A program made the position numbers and the translations under genes. The notes under the pieces are model-generated. The model did not search any database and was not told the origin of the DNA. It saw nothing but the letters and a program-made list of their open reading frames with translations. From contig NZ_JAKCWP010000001.1 in the NCBI RefSeq assembly GCF_028767125.1, positions 558,001-622,000 of the forward strand: a stretch of 64,000 nt of DNA, written 5' to 3'. Positions 16,673 through 27,687 of the stretch are shown here, in pieces. Every line of letters begins with the position of its first letter. Position 1 is the stretch's first letter. Source of the stretch: Chelativorans sp. YIM 93263. Lineage in GTDB: Bacteria; Pseudomonadota; Alphaproteobacteria; Rhizobiales; Rhizobiaceae.

Positions 16673-18385
16673 CTAGTCCTCCTCGTCGTTCGTCTCCTGC
16701 TGCTTCAGGGCTGCGCCCAGAATGTCGCCAAGCGAAGCGCCGGCGTCGGTCGAGCCGAACTGAGCCACCGCTTCCTTCTCCTCGGCGATTTCCAGAGCCT
16801 TGATGGAAACGTTGATCCTGCGCGTCTTCTTGTCGAACATGGTCACGCGGGCATCGACCTTCTGGCCCGTGGCGAAGCGCTCCGGGCGCTGTTCGCCACG
16901 ATCGCGGGAGAGATCCGAGCGCTTGATGAAGGCTTCGAGATCGTGATCGACCAGGCGCACGTCGAGGCCGCCATCCTTGATGCCGGTAACCTCACAGGTA
17001 ACGATCGCACCCTTGCGCAGCTCACCGGAGGCAACCGCGTCGCCCACGGCATCGCGGCCAAGCTGCTTGATGCCGAGAGAAATGCGCTCCTTCTCGACGT
17101 CGACATCAAGAACTTGCGCCTGGACGGTGTCACCGCGGTTGTACTCCTCGATCACCTGCTCGCCCGGACGTGTCCAGTCGAGGTCGGAGAGGTGAACCAT
17201 GCCGTCCACATCGCCTTCGAGGCCGACGAACAGGCCGAACTCGGTCTTGTTCTTGACCTCGCCTTCGACAACACTGCCGGAGGGGTGATTGCGGGCGAAC
17301 GCCTCCCACGGGTTCTCCAGCGTCTGCTTGAGACCGAGCGAGATGCGGCGCTTGACCGGGTCCACCTCGAGCACGACCACCTCGACCTCCTGCGTGGTCG
17401 ACAGGATCTTGCCGGGGTGCACGTTCTTCTTGGTCCAGGACATCTCGGAAACGTGGATGAGGCCCTCGATGCCCGGCTCCAGCTCCACGAAGGCGCCGTA
17501 ATCGGTGATGTTGGTGACGCGGCCGGTGACCTTCTTGCCCAGCGGATACTTGCCGCCGATGCCTTCCCACGGGTCGGCCTCGAGCTGCTTCATGCCGAGC
17601 GAGATGCGGTGCGTCTCCTGGTTTATGCGGATGATCTGCACCTTCACCGTCTGGCCGATATTGAGGATCTCGGTCGGATGGTTGACGCGGCGCCAAGCCA
17701 TATCGGTGACGTGAAGCAGGCCGTCGATGCCGCCGAGATCAACGAACGCGCCGTAGTCGGTGATGTTCTTGACCACGCCCTCGACCACCTGGCCTTCCTC
17801 GAGGTTCTGCACGATCTCCGAGCGCTGCTCGGCGCGGCTCTCCTCGAGCACGGTGCGGCGCGAGACCACGATGTTGCCGCGGCGCTTGTCCATCTTGAGG
17901 ATTTCAAAAGGCTGCGGCGTGTGCATGAGCGGCGAGACATCACGGATCGGCCGGATGTCGACTTGCGAACGCGGCAGGAAGGCCACGGCTCCGTCCAGAT
18001 CGACGGTGAAGCCGCCCTTGACCTGGTTGAAGATCACGCCTTCGACGCGCTCGCTATTGTTGAATTTCTCTTCGAGCTTGATCCAGCTCTCCTCGCGGCG
18101 CGCCTTCTCGCGCGACAGCATGGCCTCGCCCAGCGCATTCTCGACCCGCTCGACATAAACCTCGACCTCATCGCCGGGATTGAGCTGGCCGTCCTTCGCT
18201 TTGGCGCCGAATTCTTTCAGCGGGACGCGGCCCTCGACCTTCAGGCCCACATCGATGACAGCCATGTCTTTTTCGATGGCCGTAACGGTGCCCTTGACGA
18301 CGGCGCCCTCGGCGACATCGCGGTCGGTAAAGGATTCTTCGAGAAGGCTCGCGAAATCGTCGCGAGTAGGATTAAGTTGTGACAT
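16673..18385 (-). CDS. rpsA: 30S ribosomal protein S1
   Basis: This 570-aa protein contains six S1 RNA-binding repeats. Their boundaries are marked by motifs such as VVKGTVTAIEKDMAVIDVG, ITDYGAFVDLGGIDGLLHVTD (quoted in part) and RISLGMKQLE / RISLGLKQ. It recruits mRNAs to the small subunit and is essential in most proteobacteria. ATG 18385 (MSQLNPTRDDF) is preceded by AGGAGTCTCA and fits the family start; an in-frame extension upstream is not conserved-looking. The order cmk-rpsA is widely conserved. Confidence 0.98.
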   Translation of the reverse strand: MSQLNPTRDDFASLLEESFTDRDVAEGAVVKGTVTAIEKDMAVIDVGLKVEGRVPLKEFGAKAKDGQLNPGDEVEVYVERVENALGEAMLSREKARREESWIKLEEKFNNSERVEGVIFNQVKGGFTVDLDGAVAFLPRSQVDIRPIRDVSPLMHTPQPFEILKMDKRRGNIVVSRRTVLEESRAEQRSEIVQNLEEGQVVEGVVKNITDYGAFVDLGGIDGLLHVTDMAWRRVNHPTEILNIGQTVKVQIIRINQETHRISLGMKQLEADPWEGIGGKYPLGKKVTGRVTNITDYGAFVELEPGIEGLIHVSEMSWTKKNVHPGKILSTTQEVEVVVLEVDPVKRRISLGLKQTLENPWEAFARNHPSGSVVEGEVKNKTEFGLFVGLEGDVDGMVHLSDLDWTRPGEQVIEEYNRGDTVQAQVLDVDVEKERISLGIKQLGRDAVGDAVASGELRKGAIVTCEVTGIKDGGLDVRLVDHDLEAFIKRSDLSRDRGEQRPERFATGQKVDARVTMFDKKTRRINVSIKALEIAEEKEAVAQFGSTDAGASLGDILGAALKQQETNDEED

Positions 18386-18537
18386 TGAGACTCCTGAAAG
18401 GCCCATCTCGGGCGGCGCCGGTGGTTCGTGTTGCGATTGGCCTGCATGCATCCGGGCCTTCTCGGCCCAACGCCGCGTATACGCGGCAGTTCCGGCGCAG
18501 AGGATGCGGGCAGACCCGTTCGTCACTCCAGTATCTA

Positions 18538-18560
18538 CATCTTACAAACGATATAAGATG
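18538..18560. repeat. Short inverted repeat in the cmk-rpsA gap
   Basis: CATCTTA (18538-18544) and TAAGATG (18554-18560) form a 7-bp perfect inverted repeat with a 9-nt AT-rich centre. It lies in the 233-bp gap upstream of rpsA, where an rpsA promoter would be expected. It may be an operator or an mRNA leader hairpin. I could not define a convincing -35/-10 pair. Confidence 0.35.
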
Positions 18561-18618
18561 CAAGGTATAAAACCGAAAAGCGCCTTCCGCCTCCCTGCGG
18601 GAGCCGTCAGCGCCTTCG

Positions 18619-19266
18619 TTAGGTGTTTCTTCCCGCCAGAGCTTTATCCACAAGCCTAATGGCTGCCTGAAACGCCGTCTCTATATCCATTTCGCTCGTG
18701 TCAAGCAAGTGCGCATCGTCGGCGGGCTTCAAAGGGCTGTCGGCACGAGACATGTCGCGCGCATCCCGTCGCTCGACATCAGCGAGAATATCGTCGTATT
18801 CGGCCGCGCCGCCACCTTCGACGATCTCACGCCAGCGGCGCTCGGCGCGTACGGCGGCACCCGCCGTCACGTAGAGCTTCACATCCGCATCCGGGCAGAC
18901 GACCGTGCCGATGTCGCGACCGTCCAGCACGGCTCCGGGCGGACGTCGAGCGAATTCCCGCTGCTTTTCGAGCAAAGCTTGGCGCACCGGTCTCATCACT
19001 GCCACCTTTGACGCGGCCTCGCCGACCACGTGCTGGGAAAGAGCGGCCCGGTCGAACTGCGTGAAATCGAGGCCGTGCGCCGCGCGTTCGGCGCTTTTCT
19101 CGTCATCGAGCGGATCACCGGCATCCAGCAGCGCCTTGGCGACCGCGCGGTAGGTCAGGCCGGTGTCGAGATGGTGCAGGCCATAATAGGCGGCGAGCCT
19201 GCGCCCCAGCGTGCCCTTACCGGAAGCGGCGGGACCATCGATCGCAATGACAAGGTCTTCCACCAT
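18619..19266 (-). CDS. cmk: Cytidylate kinase
   Basis: This 215-aa enzyme phosphorylates CMP and dCMP. The P-loop GPAASGKGT lies near residues 11-19 and the CMP-binding [17 protein letters not shown] near residue 113. [17 protein letters not shown] is the late conserved segment. Its ATG (19264-19266) overlaps the upstream SDR stop by one base. It lies in the aroA-SDR-cmk-rpsA series. Confidence 0.97.
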   Translation of the reverse strand: MVEDLVIAIDGPAASGKGTLGRRLAAYYGLHHLDTGLTYRAVAKALLDAGDPLDDEKSAERAAHGLDFTQFDRAALSQHVVGEAASKVAVMRPVRQALLEKQREFARRPPGAVLDGRDIGTVVCPDADVKLYVTAGAAVRAERRWREIVEGGGAAEYDDILADVERRDARDMSRADSPLKPADDAHLLDTSEMDIETAFQAAIRLVDKALAGRNT

Positions 19267-19970
19267 CAGACAGACCGCGTAATGCCCCCGTCGATACGAA
19301 TATTCTGCCCTGTGATATAGCCCGAGCGCTCCGAAGCCAAAAAGAAGACCAGCTCGGCAACCTCCTCCTCACGGCCATAGCGCTCCATCGGAATGCGGGA
19401 GCGGCGCTCCTCCCTCTCCGGCATGGAGTCGATGAAGCCCGGTAGCACATTGTTCATGCGGAGATTGTCGGCGGCGTATTTGTCCGTGAACAGCTTGGTG
19501 AAAGCGGCCAGACCCGCGCGGAAGACGCCGGAGGTGGGGAACGCCTCTTCCGGCTCGAAAGTGGCGAAGGTCGAGATATTGACAATGGAGCCGAACTTCT
19601 GCGCCTGCATCACGGGCGCGACCAGGCGCGTGATACGGATCACGTTGAGAAGATAGACTTCCATCCCGGCGTGCCAGTCCTCATCCGATATGTCGAGGAC
19701 CGCGCCTTTCGGTCCGTGGCCGGCACTGTTGACCACGGCGTCGATCCGGCCGTAGCGGTCGATGACGGCTTGTGAAAAGCTTTCCAGATCCTCGACGGAG
19801 CGGTTCGATCCGGTGAAGCCCAGCCCGCCGAGCTCCTTCGCCAGCGCCTCGCCCTTGCCGGACGACGACAGGATGGCAACGGCATAACCGTTATCCGCCA
19901 TTTTCCGCGCCGCAGCTGCGCCCATACCGCTGCCGCCGCCGACGATCATTGCAACCTTCGTGTCTGCCAT
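19266..19970 (-). CDS. Short-chain dehydrogenase/reductase-like protein lacking the YxxxK motif
   Basis: This 234-aa Rossmann-fold SDR has a clear cofactor loop ([11 protein letters not shown], residues 11-21), NSAG (81-84) and a catalytic-position Ser in NIST (133). The canonical Tyr-xxx-Lys is replaced: the aligned segment [14 protein letters not shown] has Ser147 and Arg151. The C-terminal [14 protein letters not shown] is normal. It may have altered chemistry or a non-catalytic role; the substrate is unknown. ATG 19970 is chosen because GAGGA directly touches the alternative ATG at 19973. It lies between aroA and cmk, overlapping cmk by one base. Confidence 0.85.
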   Translation of the reverse strand: MADTKVAMIVGGGSGMGAAAARKMADNGYAVAILSSSGKGEALAKELGGLGFTGSNRSVEDLESFSQAVIDRYGRIDAVVNSAGHGPKGAVLDISDEDWHAGMEVYLLNVIRITRLVAPVMQAQKFGSIVNISTFATFEPEEAFPTSGVFRAGLAAFTKLFTDKYAADNLRMNNVLPGFIDSMPEREERRSRIPMERYGREEEVAELVFFLASERSGYITGQNIRIDGGITRSV

Positions 19971-19979
19971 CATTCCTCG

Positions 19980-21365
<1,386 letters not shown>

Positions 21366-21444
21366 CTAACCTTCGGTCACCCCTGTTGCAACGCCGCCGT
21401 CGGGAGGGCACAAATTCTCATTGCAAACCGCCTTTCATTAGGCT

Positions 21445-21473
21445 TTGACAGGCGTCTAAACTGTGGTTATGGG
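21445..21473 (+). promoter_or_regulatory. Candidate sigma-70 promoter for the TIGR02300 gene
   Basis: A perfect -35 TTGACA (21445-21450) is followed after exactly 17 bp by TATGGG (21468-21473), a weak -10. It reads toward the gene starting at 21556, about 80 bp downstream. Confidence 0.5.
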
Positions 21474-21555
21474 GTCCAAAAAAGCGCCTGACCAGACTTT
21501 TGCTTGCCGATCAAGCTGGCCGGCAGTAGGCGCGCAAGGAAAATGAGGCAGCACG

Positions 21556-21936
21556 GTGGCTAAACCCGAACTTGGCACGAAGCGTATTTGCCCGGAGACG
21601 GGCCGTAAATTCTACGATCTAAACAAGGATCCGATCATATCGCCCTTTACCGGGCGATCCTATCCGCGCAGCTATTTCGAGGGCGGATCGGAGCCGGTGG
21701 TCGAAAAGGAAGAGGAAGTCGTGGAGACCGAAGCGAGCTCCGAGGAGGCTCCGGAGGTCGTGTCGCTGGAGGATGCTGACGCGGAGACTAAAGGTCCGGA
21801 AGCCGACGTGCCGGACGTCGATGACGAAGAGGTCGATATAGAAGATTCCGATGACACCTTCCTCGAGGAAGACGAGGAAGACGGCGACGACGTTAAGACT
21901 ATCATCGGCGTCGGCGATGACGACGAGGAAAGCTGA
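21556..21936 (+). CDS. TIGR02300 family protein (FYDLN acid domain)
   Basis: This 126-aa protein has a conserved N-terminal module, KRICPETGRKFYDLNKDPIIS near residues 9-29 (quoted in part: RKFYDLNKDP). A very acidic Glu/Asp-rich tail follows from about residue 50 to the end. The family is named for FYDLN and occurs in Alphaproteobacteria; its function is unknown. The single Cys in CPETG and a zinc-ribbon-like look suggest protein or nucleic acid contacts, but this is inference. The start is GTG at 21556. It is followed by tRNA-Ala. Confidence 0.9.
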   Translation: MAKPELGTKRICPETGRKFYDLNKDPIISPFTGRSYPRSYFEGGSEPVVEKEEEVVETEASSEEAPEVVSLEDADAETKGPEADVPDVDDEEVDIEDSDDTFLEEDEEDGDDVKTIIGVGDDDEES

Positions 21937-22073
21937 ACCAGCCCGGACCTTGGGCCTGTAGAGGCAATGCATTTCCGGGCTTGATTCTGCGGCCGAGCAG
22001 GTTTAGAAGCCCGCAACGTCCTCGCAATTTCGGGGATGTTCACCAAAGCGGTGCGGCCTTTGGGCCGATGCGT

Positions 22074-22149
<76 letters not shown>

Positions 22150-22474
22150 AATTCCCACTGATACGGATGGATAGTTGCTGATTTTTGGTCAGGATGGCTG
22201 AATTCAGGCAGGTTTAATTCCGCCGCCGGCCCATCGGTAATGGAAATAACCCACCGTATCTCCCCTCCTAGTGAGGATCGATTCGCTGTTCAGGACGCTG
22301 GTTTTCTAGATTTTTCGGCCCCTTGAACCGATAGCTATCTGCTAGCTACTTCTCGTCGTGTTTTTCAATCGCGATCCCGCCTACGCTTTGCCCGATCCGA
22401 CAGCATGTCGTGGGCGCCCGCTGACTCCCAAATTTTGTTTCACCACGTTCAAAGATGAATGCGGGTCAAAAACG
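22150..22474. other. 325-bp intergenic region after tRNA-Ala
   Basis: No credible gene is visible. The stretch looks more AT-rich than its surroundings and has several stop codons in every frame. I found no repeat of the tRNA 3' end that would mark an attachment site. It separates tRNA-Ala from the tetR/MFS pair and may be degenerate insertion debris, but nothing recognisable remains. Confidence 0.4.
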
Positions 22475-23041
22475 CTATCCGTTCGCCAGCGCATCGTTCG
22501 ACCGCTGCAGCATGCCGCGCGCGATATCTTTGGCCTGCCGCATGGGTTGGTTCGTACGCTCGTGCAACGCGGTCACTGTCGCGCCGTCAATGAGCAGGAC
22601 CAGCTGAGGGGCGAGCGTTTCGGCATCGCGGTAACCTGCGGCGATTAGACATTTTCCGAGAAAGTCCGCCACGGCGCGCTTGTGTTCTTTGGCGATCTGG
22701 AACACCGGACTGGCGGGGTCGGCGATTTCGGCCATTGCGTTGATAAATGCGCAACCCCGATAATCCGACCAGTTCGACCGTTCCGCGAGCGCATCGAAGA
22801 CGGCCAGCGGATCCCCACCGAGATCGCGGACGCGCATCTCCAGCCACCCGCGGTAGGCCCTGTCATGGCCGCGCAGCATTGTGACGACGAGATCATCTTT
22901 GCTGGCGAAGTGCCGGTAGAAAGAGGCGCGACCCACACCCGAGACGGATAAAAGCCGCTCCAGACCCACGGCCTGAATACCTTCCGCGTAGAACAACTCC
23001 TCGGCGGTTTCGATCAAGCGTTCACGTGCGCGTGTCGGCAT
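22475..23041 (-). CDS. TetR/AcrR family transcriptional regulator
   Basis: This 188-aa repressor has a typical N-terminal helix-turn-helix (RERLIETAEELFYAEGIQAV, then LLSVSGVGRASFYRHFASKDDLV; quoted in parts). The C-terminal ligand domain resembles the group with YRGCAFINAMAEIADPASPVF, common in rhizobial drug-response regulators. It is divergent from an MFS efflux gene with a 127-bp gap containing two dyads. It probably represses that pump and itself. The inducer is unknown. Confidence 0.92.
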   Translation of the reverse strand: MPTRARERLIETAEELFYAEGIQAVGLERLLSVSGVGRASFYRHFASKDDLVVTMLRGHDRAYRGWLEMRVRDLGGDPLAVFDALAERSNWSDYRGCAFINAMAEIADPASPVFQIAKEHKRAVADFLGKCLIAAGYRDAETLAPQLVLLIDGATVTALHERTNQPMRQAKDIARGMLQRSNDALANG

Positions 23042-23052
23042 CTACAGAGTCC

Positions 23053-23107
23053 TTGACAAAAACGGAACCAATCGGTACCGAATGAGGAAACGGAACTGAA
23101 TGGTTCC
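23053..23107 (+). promoter_or_regulatory. TetR-type operator region and promoter for the MFS gene
   Basis: TTGACA (23053-23058) is followed 17 bp later by TACCGA (23076-23081), a possible but weak -10. Two imperfect palindromes overlie it: GGAACCAATCGGTACC (23064-23079) and GGAACTGAATGGTTCC (23092-23107). They share GGAAC/GGTTCC-type arms and start 28 bp apart. A repressor bound here would block the pump promoter and probably the divergent tetR start as well. Confidence 0.5.
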
Positions 23108-23168
23108 AATTTACGGGATGCAGAGCGCCACGTCCAGCTTTGGAGCGGGAGGGGCCCAAGGAGCCGTC

Positions 23169-24350
23169 ATGGATATGCGAGCCGAATCGGAAAACCTGAC
23201 AGTCGCAGAGTCGCCCGGGCTCGGGCGAGTAGCGGTCCTGGCCTTGGGCGTCTTCGCGGTGGGTACGGGCGAGTTCGTCCTGGCGGGTCTGTTGCCCCTA
23301 CTGATGGAGTCATTCGCTATCTCCGCAGCGAAGGCCGGCCAGATCGTCACGGTTTTTGCTATTACCTGCGCGATTGCATCGCCCTTGCTCACGACGCTCA
23401 CTGCCTCCTGGCCGCGCCGGACGGTGCTCGTCGTAGCGACTGTGACCTATCTGATCGGTTCGGCTGGCACCGCCTTAGCGTCCACCTATGCACAGGTGCT
23501 GCTCGCGCAGATGGTAGCTGCGGTTGGTGTGGGGCTATTCATCCCCAATGCTTCGGTAACGGCGGCCGCCCTTGTCCCGCAGAAGTTCCAAGGCCGTGCC
23601 ATAGCCATTGTGATTACCGGCTTCACCGCGGCTGTGTCGCTCGGCGCTCCGTTCGGCACTGCGCTCGGCGGGTATGCCGGCTGGCGCGCGACCATGTGGT
23701 TTACGGCCGCGCTCGCCCTCCCGGGGCTTCTCGGCGTGCTCGCCCTGGTGCCGAGGCACGTGTCGATCGAGACGCCCGGAACGCTGACGGAGCAGCTGCG
23801 TCCGCTTACGGACCGGCGGGTGCTGGCGGTGATGGCGACCACGCTTGTTGGCTTCACGGCGGTCTTCATTCCCTATACCTATGTCGGCATCATCTTCGCT
23901 CCGGCAACGGCAGGAAACAGTGTCGCACTGGCCGTCCTGATGTTCACGCTGGGCGTGGTCGGCACGATCGGGAACTTCGGGGCAGGCTTTCTCGCCGACA
24001 GGATCGGCGGCACTCGGGTGGTCGCCATCGCGCTAATATGGTTGGCCGTCAGCACTGCCGTCCTGCCGTGGACGACGACACTGTACGGCGCTGCCGTCGC
24101 GATGATCGCCTTCTATGCGCTGGCCGCCTTTGCCATTACCACGCCGCAACAGCACCGGCTGATGTCGCTCCGGCCCGATTCCGCCGCCGTGCTGATCTCT
24201 CTCAATCAGGCTGCCCTTTATCTGGCCATTGCCATGTCGGGCCTGGTCGGCGCGGTCGGAATCCAGTGGGTCGGAGCGCAATTTGTAAGCCTTCTCGCCG
24301 CAACCTTGGCTATCATCGCGCTTGCTGTTTCACATCTGGCGGAACAATAA
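23169..24350 (+). CDS. MFS efflux transporter (AraJ/Bcr-type, 12-TM drug:H+ antiporter-like)
   Basis: This 393-aa protein has about twelve hydrophobic segments. MFS motifs include FAVGTGEFVLAGLLPLL near the N-terminus and LTASWPRRTVLVVATVTYL (motif A-like loop 2-3; quoted in part). It resembles AraJ/YdhP-like sugar or drug efflux proteins. The start at 23169 is chosen because AAGGAG lies 6 bp before it; upstream in-frame ATGs at 23100 and 23118 lie in or near the operator and lack a ribosome site. It is paired divergently with tetR. Confidence 0.9.
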   Translation: MDMRAESENLTVAESPGLGRVAVLALGVFAVGTGEFVLAGLLPLLMESFAISAAKAGQIVTVFAITCAIASPLLTTLTASWPRRTVLVVATVTYLIGSAGTALASTYAQVLLAQMVAAVGVGLFIPNASVTAAALVPQKFQGRAIAIVITGFTAAVSLGAPFGTALGGYAGWRATMWFTAALALPGLLGVLALVPRHVSIETPGTLTEQLRPLTDRRVLAVMATTLVGFTAVFIPYTYVGIIFAPATAGNSVALAVLMFTLGVVGTIGNFGAGFLADRIGGTRVVAIALIWLAVSTAVLPWTTTLYGAAVAMIAFYALAAFAITTPQQHRLMSLRPDSAAVLISLNQAALYLAIAMSGLVGAVGIQWVGAQFVSLLAATLAIIALAVSHLAEQ

Positions 24351-24568
24351 CCATAAGTGGCGCATACGCCTGGCGAGATGACGGCCTCATAGTAAATGAG
24401 CGGCCCGACCATCGGAGCCCGCCAGGAAGATCGTCATGTTCTTCGGGGACAATTCCGGCGCTGCCACGTGGCGGGCAGTTAAAAGCGCCCAAGCAATCCA
24501 TGCGGAGGCGAGCCGTCAAGGCAATCGGCCGCGTTGCTGTACTGCGTTTGTGAATTGGGCTCAAGAGA

Positions 24569-24653
24569 TGGTGCCCAGGAGAGGACTCGAACCTCCACGC
24601 CTCGCGGCACACGGACCTGAACCGTGCGCGTCTACCAATTCCGCCACCTGGGC
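24569..24653 (-). tRNA. tRNA-Leu (anticodon CAG)
   Basis: This 85-nt class II tRNA lies on the minus strand and includes the encoded CCA. The acceptor GCCCAGG pairs with CCTGGGC. The D region GTGGCGGAATTGGTAGACGC is typical of Leu. The anticodon arm CACGG-TTCAGGT-CCGTG gives CAG. A variable arm and GGTTCGAGTCC T arm follow. It reads CUG codons. Confidence 0.97.
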
Positions 24654-24904
24654 AAGGTGCGATGCCGATGTAAGCGGCAGGGCCGGTTCTGTCAACGCGG
24701 TTTTATGTTTTCATCCAGGGTCGGTGTGCGATTTCCGCTACATGCCTGACCGGCTGTGGATCAAGTACACGGATGGCACAACTGCACTCAGTCCTCAAGG
24801 ATGCTCAACTCCGCAACGGCTGAATCGGCGTTGCGCCGGTAGACGATCGGCACGCCGATAGCGGTGTCGATTGTCACGATCGTCGCAGCGATTATCACTG
24901 TAGA

Positions 24905-25717
24905 TCAGGTAAGGCCCAACACGTCGAGCATGGAGTAGAGGCCAGGCTTCTTCTCACGCGCCCAAAGAGCCGCCTTCACGGCGCCTCGTGCGAAAATCGT
25001 ACGGTCCTCGGCCTGATGGGATAAAGTAATGCGCTCACCCGTTCCAGCGAGAATGACCGAGTGCTCACCCACGACGGAGCCGCCGCGCAGGGTGGCAAAG
25101 CCGATCGGGCCATCCTCGCGCACACCCGTATGGCCGTCGCGCACGCGCACACTGTTGTCGGCGAGGTCGATTTCGCGACCTCTTGCGGCCGCCTCACCTA
25201 AGAGCAGCGCGGTGCCGGACGGCGCGTCAACCTTGTTGCGGTGGTGCATTTCCAGGATCTCGATGTCGAAATCCGCCGCATCGAGCGCTTTGGCTGCCTG
25301 ACGCACGAGCACGGAGAGCAGGTTCACGCCGAGGCTCATATTGCCGGATTTCACGACCGTGGCGTGCCGCGCCGCGGCCCTGATTGCCGCCTCCTCCTCG
25401 GCGGAAAAACCGGTCGTGCCGATGACATGAGCGATGCGGGCCTGGGCGGCATAGCCGGCGAAGGTGACGGAGGCGGCCGGCGTCGTGAAATCGAGCACCC
25501 CGTCGGCCTTGGCGAAAACAGGCAACGGATCGTCACTGATTTCGACATTGATCGGGCCCAATCCGGCAACCGCCCCGGCATCCTTGCCCACATGCGGCGA
25601 GCCCGCGCGCTCGACGGCGCCCGCCAGGGACACGCCGTCCATTGCATGGACAGTGCGGATCAGTGTCTGACCCATACGGCCACCGGCGCCGACTACCACC
25701 AAACCCATATCGCTCAT
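24905..25717 (-). CDS. dapB: 4-hydroxy-tetrahydrodipicolinate reductase
   Basis: This 270-aa enzyme performs the NAD(P)H-dependent step after DapA in lysine and diaminopimelate synthesis. Visible signatures are [10 protein letters not shown] near residue 9 (nucleotide binding), [10 protein letters not shown] near residue 100, and [16 protein letters not shown] near residue 154, with the catalytic His and Lys. ATG 25717 overlaps the exporter stop by one base; a TTG immediately upstream is less likely. A 251-bp gap with no visible gene separates it from tRNA-Leu. Confidence 0.96.
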   Translation of the reverse strand: MSDMGLVVVGAGGRMGQTLIRTVHAMDGVSLAGAVERAGSPHVGKDAGAVAGLGPINVEISDDPLPVFAKADGVLDFTTPAASVTFAGYAAQARIAHVIGTTGFSAEEEAAIRAAARHATVVKSGNMSLGVNLLSVLVRQAAKALDAADFDIEILEMHHRNKVDAPSGTALLLGEAAARGREIDLADNSVRVRDGHTGVREDGPIGFATLRGGSVVGEHSVILAGTGERITLSHQAEDRTIFARGAVKAALWAREKKPGLYSMLDVLGLT

Positions 25718-27627
25718 CAACGGCTCTCCTCGCTTGTCTCCGTCTCTCGCTCCCCGGCCGTCTCGCTTGCCTGTCCGTTTTCCAGCAGGTTGTCACCCCG
25801 TTGGGTCTGCATCCGATAAAAGCGGGCATAGATTCCCCCGGGCTTTTTCATCAGCGTTTTGTGCGTGCCCTCTTCGACCAGCATGCCTTCTTCGAGGACC
25901 ACGATCCGATCCGCGTTGACCACCGTGGACATGCGGTGCGCGATCACAAGCGTGGTGCGCGTCTTCATAATGCGCTCCAGCGCTTCTTGCACCTTGGCTT
26001 CCGATTCATTGTCGAGTGCGGAGGTGGCCTCATCCAGAAGCAGGATGGGGGCGTTACGCACGACGGCGCGAGCAATGGAGATGCGCTGGCGTTGTCCGCC
26101 CGAAAGCGTGGCCCCGTTCTCGCCCACCAGCGTCTCGTAGCCGTTCGCCTGTTGATGGATGAAAGCATCGGCACTGGCCATCCGCGCCGCTTCCTCCACT
26201 TCCGCATCCGTGGCGTCGGGACGGCCATAACGGATATTGTCGCGGATCGTGCCTTCGAAAAGATAGGGATGCTGCGAAACATAAGCGATGTTCGAGCGCA
26301 GCGAGCGTTTCGTGATACCCGCGATATCCTGCCCGTCGATCACGATCCGACCGCTATCGAGATCGTGAAAGCGCTGCAGGAGGGCGAAGAGCGTCGACTT
26401 GCCGGCGCCCGAGGGGCCTACGATCGCGGTGGTCTTGCCGGCTTTCGCCTCGAACGTCACGTCATTCAGCACCGGCATGTGCTCGGCATAGGAAAAGCGA
26501 ACCTTCTCGAAATGAATTTCCCCGCGCGCCACGTCGATCGGCTTGGCATTTGGGGCGTCACCCTGCCGTGGCTCAATGTCCAGGATCTCGTAGATCATAC
26601 GCGCGTTCACCAGCGCCCGCTCCAGGTTCACCTGCACCCGCGCCAGCTTGCGCGCGGGATCATAAGCAAGCAGCAACGCCGTGATGAACGCGAAGACAGA
26701 GCCGGGCGGCTCGGCACTTGACGCAGCGCGCCAACCTGCATAGGCGATAACACCGGCGATCGCCAGCCCGGCGAGCACCTCGGTGATCGGCGCCAGCCGC
26801 TCCGAGACCCGCGCAATCTTGTTGGAGCGTGTCTCGGCATCCCGGATCAGCCCGGCCATCCGTTCGGCCAGCGCGTTTTCCATGGTGAAGGCCTTGACCA
26901 CCGCGATCCCCTGCACCGATTCCTGCATGGCCCCCAACAGGCGGGAGTTGATCTCGACGGATTCACGCGTGACGCGCCGCAAGCGCCGCATCAGATAGTT
27001 GACCGTGTAGACCAGCGGCGGGCCGATAACCAGCGCGATGAGCGATAGCAGCGGGTCCATGATGATCATAACCACCACCAGCCCGAGGAGCGAAACCGCA
27101 TCGCGAGCGAGGGCGGCGAGCGTCATGTTCAGGAGGTCGCGGATTTCCGTGACATTCTGGTTGATTTGAGCGGCGAGCTGCCCGGAACGAGTAGCGGTGA
27201 AGAAGCCGATATCAAGCCGCATGAGATGGTCGAATATGCGGCGCTGGTAGCGCGCGACGATATTATTGCCCACTTTGGCGAGGAGCACCGCCTGTCCGTA
27301 GGTCGCAAAGCCACGGATTGTGAAGGCCACGACGATTGCCGCGCAGATCCAGCCGACGAGGTGCCACTGCTGGCGGTAAAAAATCTCGTCGATGATGTCC
27401 CGCATGATCCAGGCGCTGAACGCGGTGGTGCCGGCCACCGCCAGCATACAGATGCCCGCTACCGTGTAGTGCGGGATGAAGTCACGGCCGTTCTCAGTCA
27501 GCACGCGCCGGATGACCGCGATCACCTCGCCCGGTTCAGGCTGTCCATGCGCTTTGGGGTTGCCCAAGAATGACCGTCCTGCTCTTTTCAGCGCAGACCG
27601 CCACAGCGGCCGGTGCGTCGTATCCAC
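25717..27627 (-). CDS. ABC exporter, MsbA-like (fused membrane and ATPase domains)
   Basis: This 636-aa half-transporter has an N-terminal six-helix membrane domain (about 55-340). The C-terminal ATPase has Walker [10 protein letters not shown] near residue 413, the signature LSGGQRQR and Walker [13 protein letters not shown]. It is of the MsbA/lipid flippase type, but peptide, glucan or drug export cannot be excluded. It probably works as a homodimer. The only good start is GTG at 27627, as the first internal ATG is well inside the membrane domain. Its stop overlaps dapB by one base. Confidence 0.9.
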   Translation of the reverse strand: MDTTHRPLWRSALKRAGRSFLGNPKAHGQPEPGEVIAVIRRVLTENGRDFIPHYTVAGICMLAVAGTTAFSAWIMRDIIDEIFYRQQWHLVGWICAAIVVAFTIRGFATYGQAVLLAKVGNNIVARYQRRIFDHLMRLDIGFFTATRSGQLAAQINQNVTEIRDLLNMTLAALARDAVSLLGLVVVMIIMDPLLSLIALVIGPPLVYTVNYLMRRLRRVTRESVEINSRLLGAMQESVQGIAVVKAFTMENALAERMAGLIRDAETRSNKIARVSERLAPITEVLAGLAIAGVIAYAGWRAASSAEPPGSVFAFITALLLAYDPARKLARVQVNLERALVNARMIYEILDIEPRQGDAPNAKPIDVARGEIHFEKVRFSYAEHMPVLNDVTFEAKAGKTTAIVGPSGAGKSTLFALLQRFHDLDSGRIVIDGQDIAGITKRSLRSNIAYVSQHPYLFEGTIRDNIRYGRPDATDAEVEEAARMASADAFIHQQANGYETLVGENGATLSGGQRQRISIARAVVRNAPILLLDEATSALDNESEAKVQEALERIMKTRTTLVIAHRMSTVVNADRIVVLEEGMLVEEGTHKTLMKKPGGIYARFYRMQTQRGDNLLENGQASETAGERETETSEESR

Positions 27628-27687
27628 CTCGTGAGCAGGCTATGCATCATCCACTGGGTTGTTGCAATTGTCAGCGGAAAAATCCGT

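Noticed and set aside
16943-18382. A 479-codon open frame antisense to rpsA
   Set aside because: It is the mirror of a GC-rich, highly biased gene. The product is Asp/Leu/Ala-rich with no domain, and rpsA on the other strand is unmistakable.
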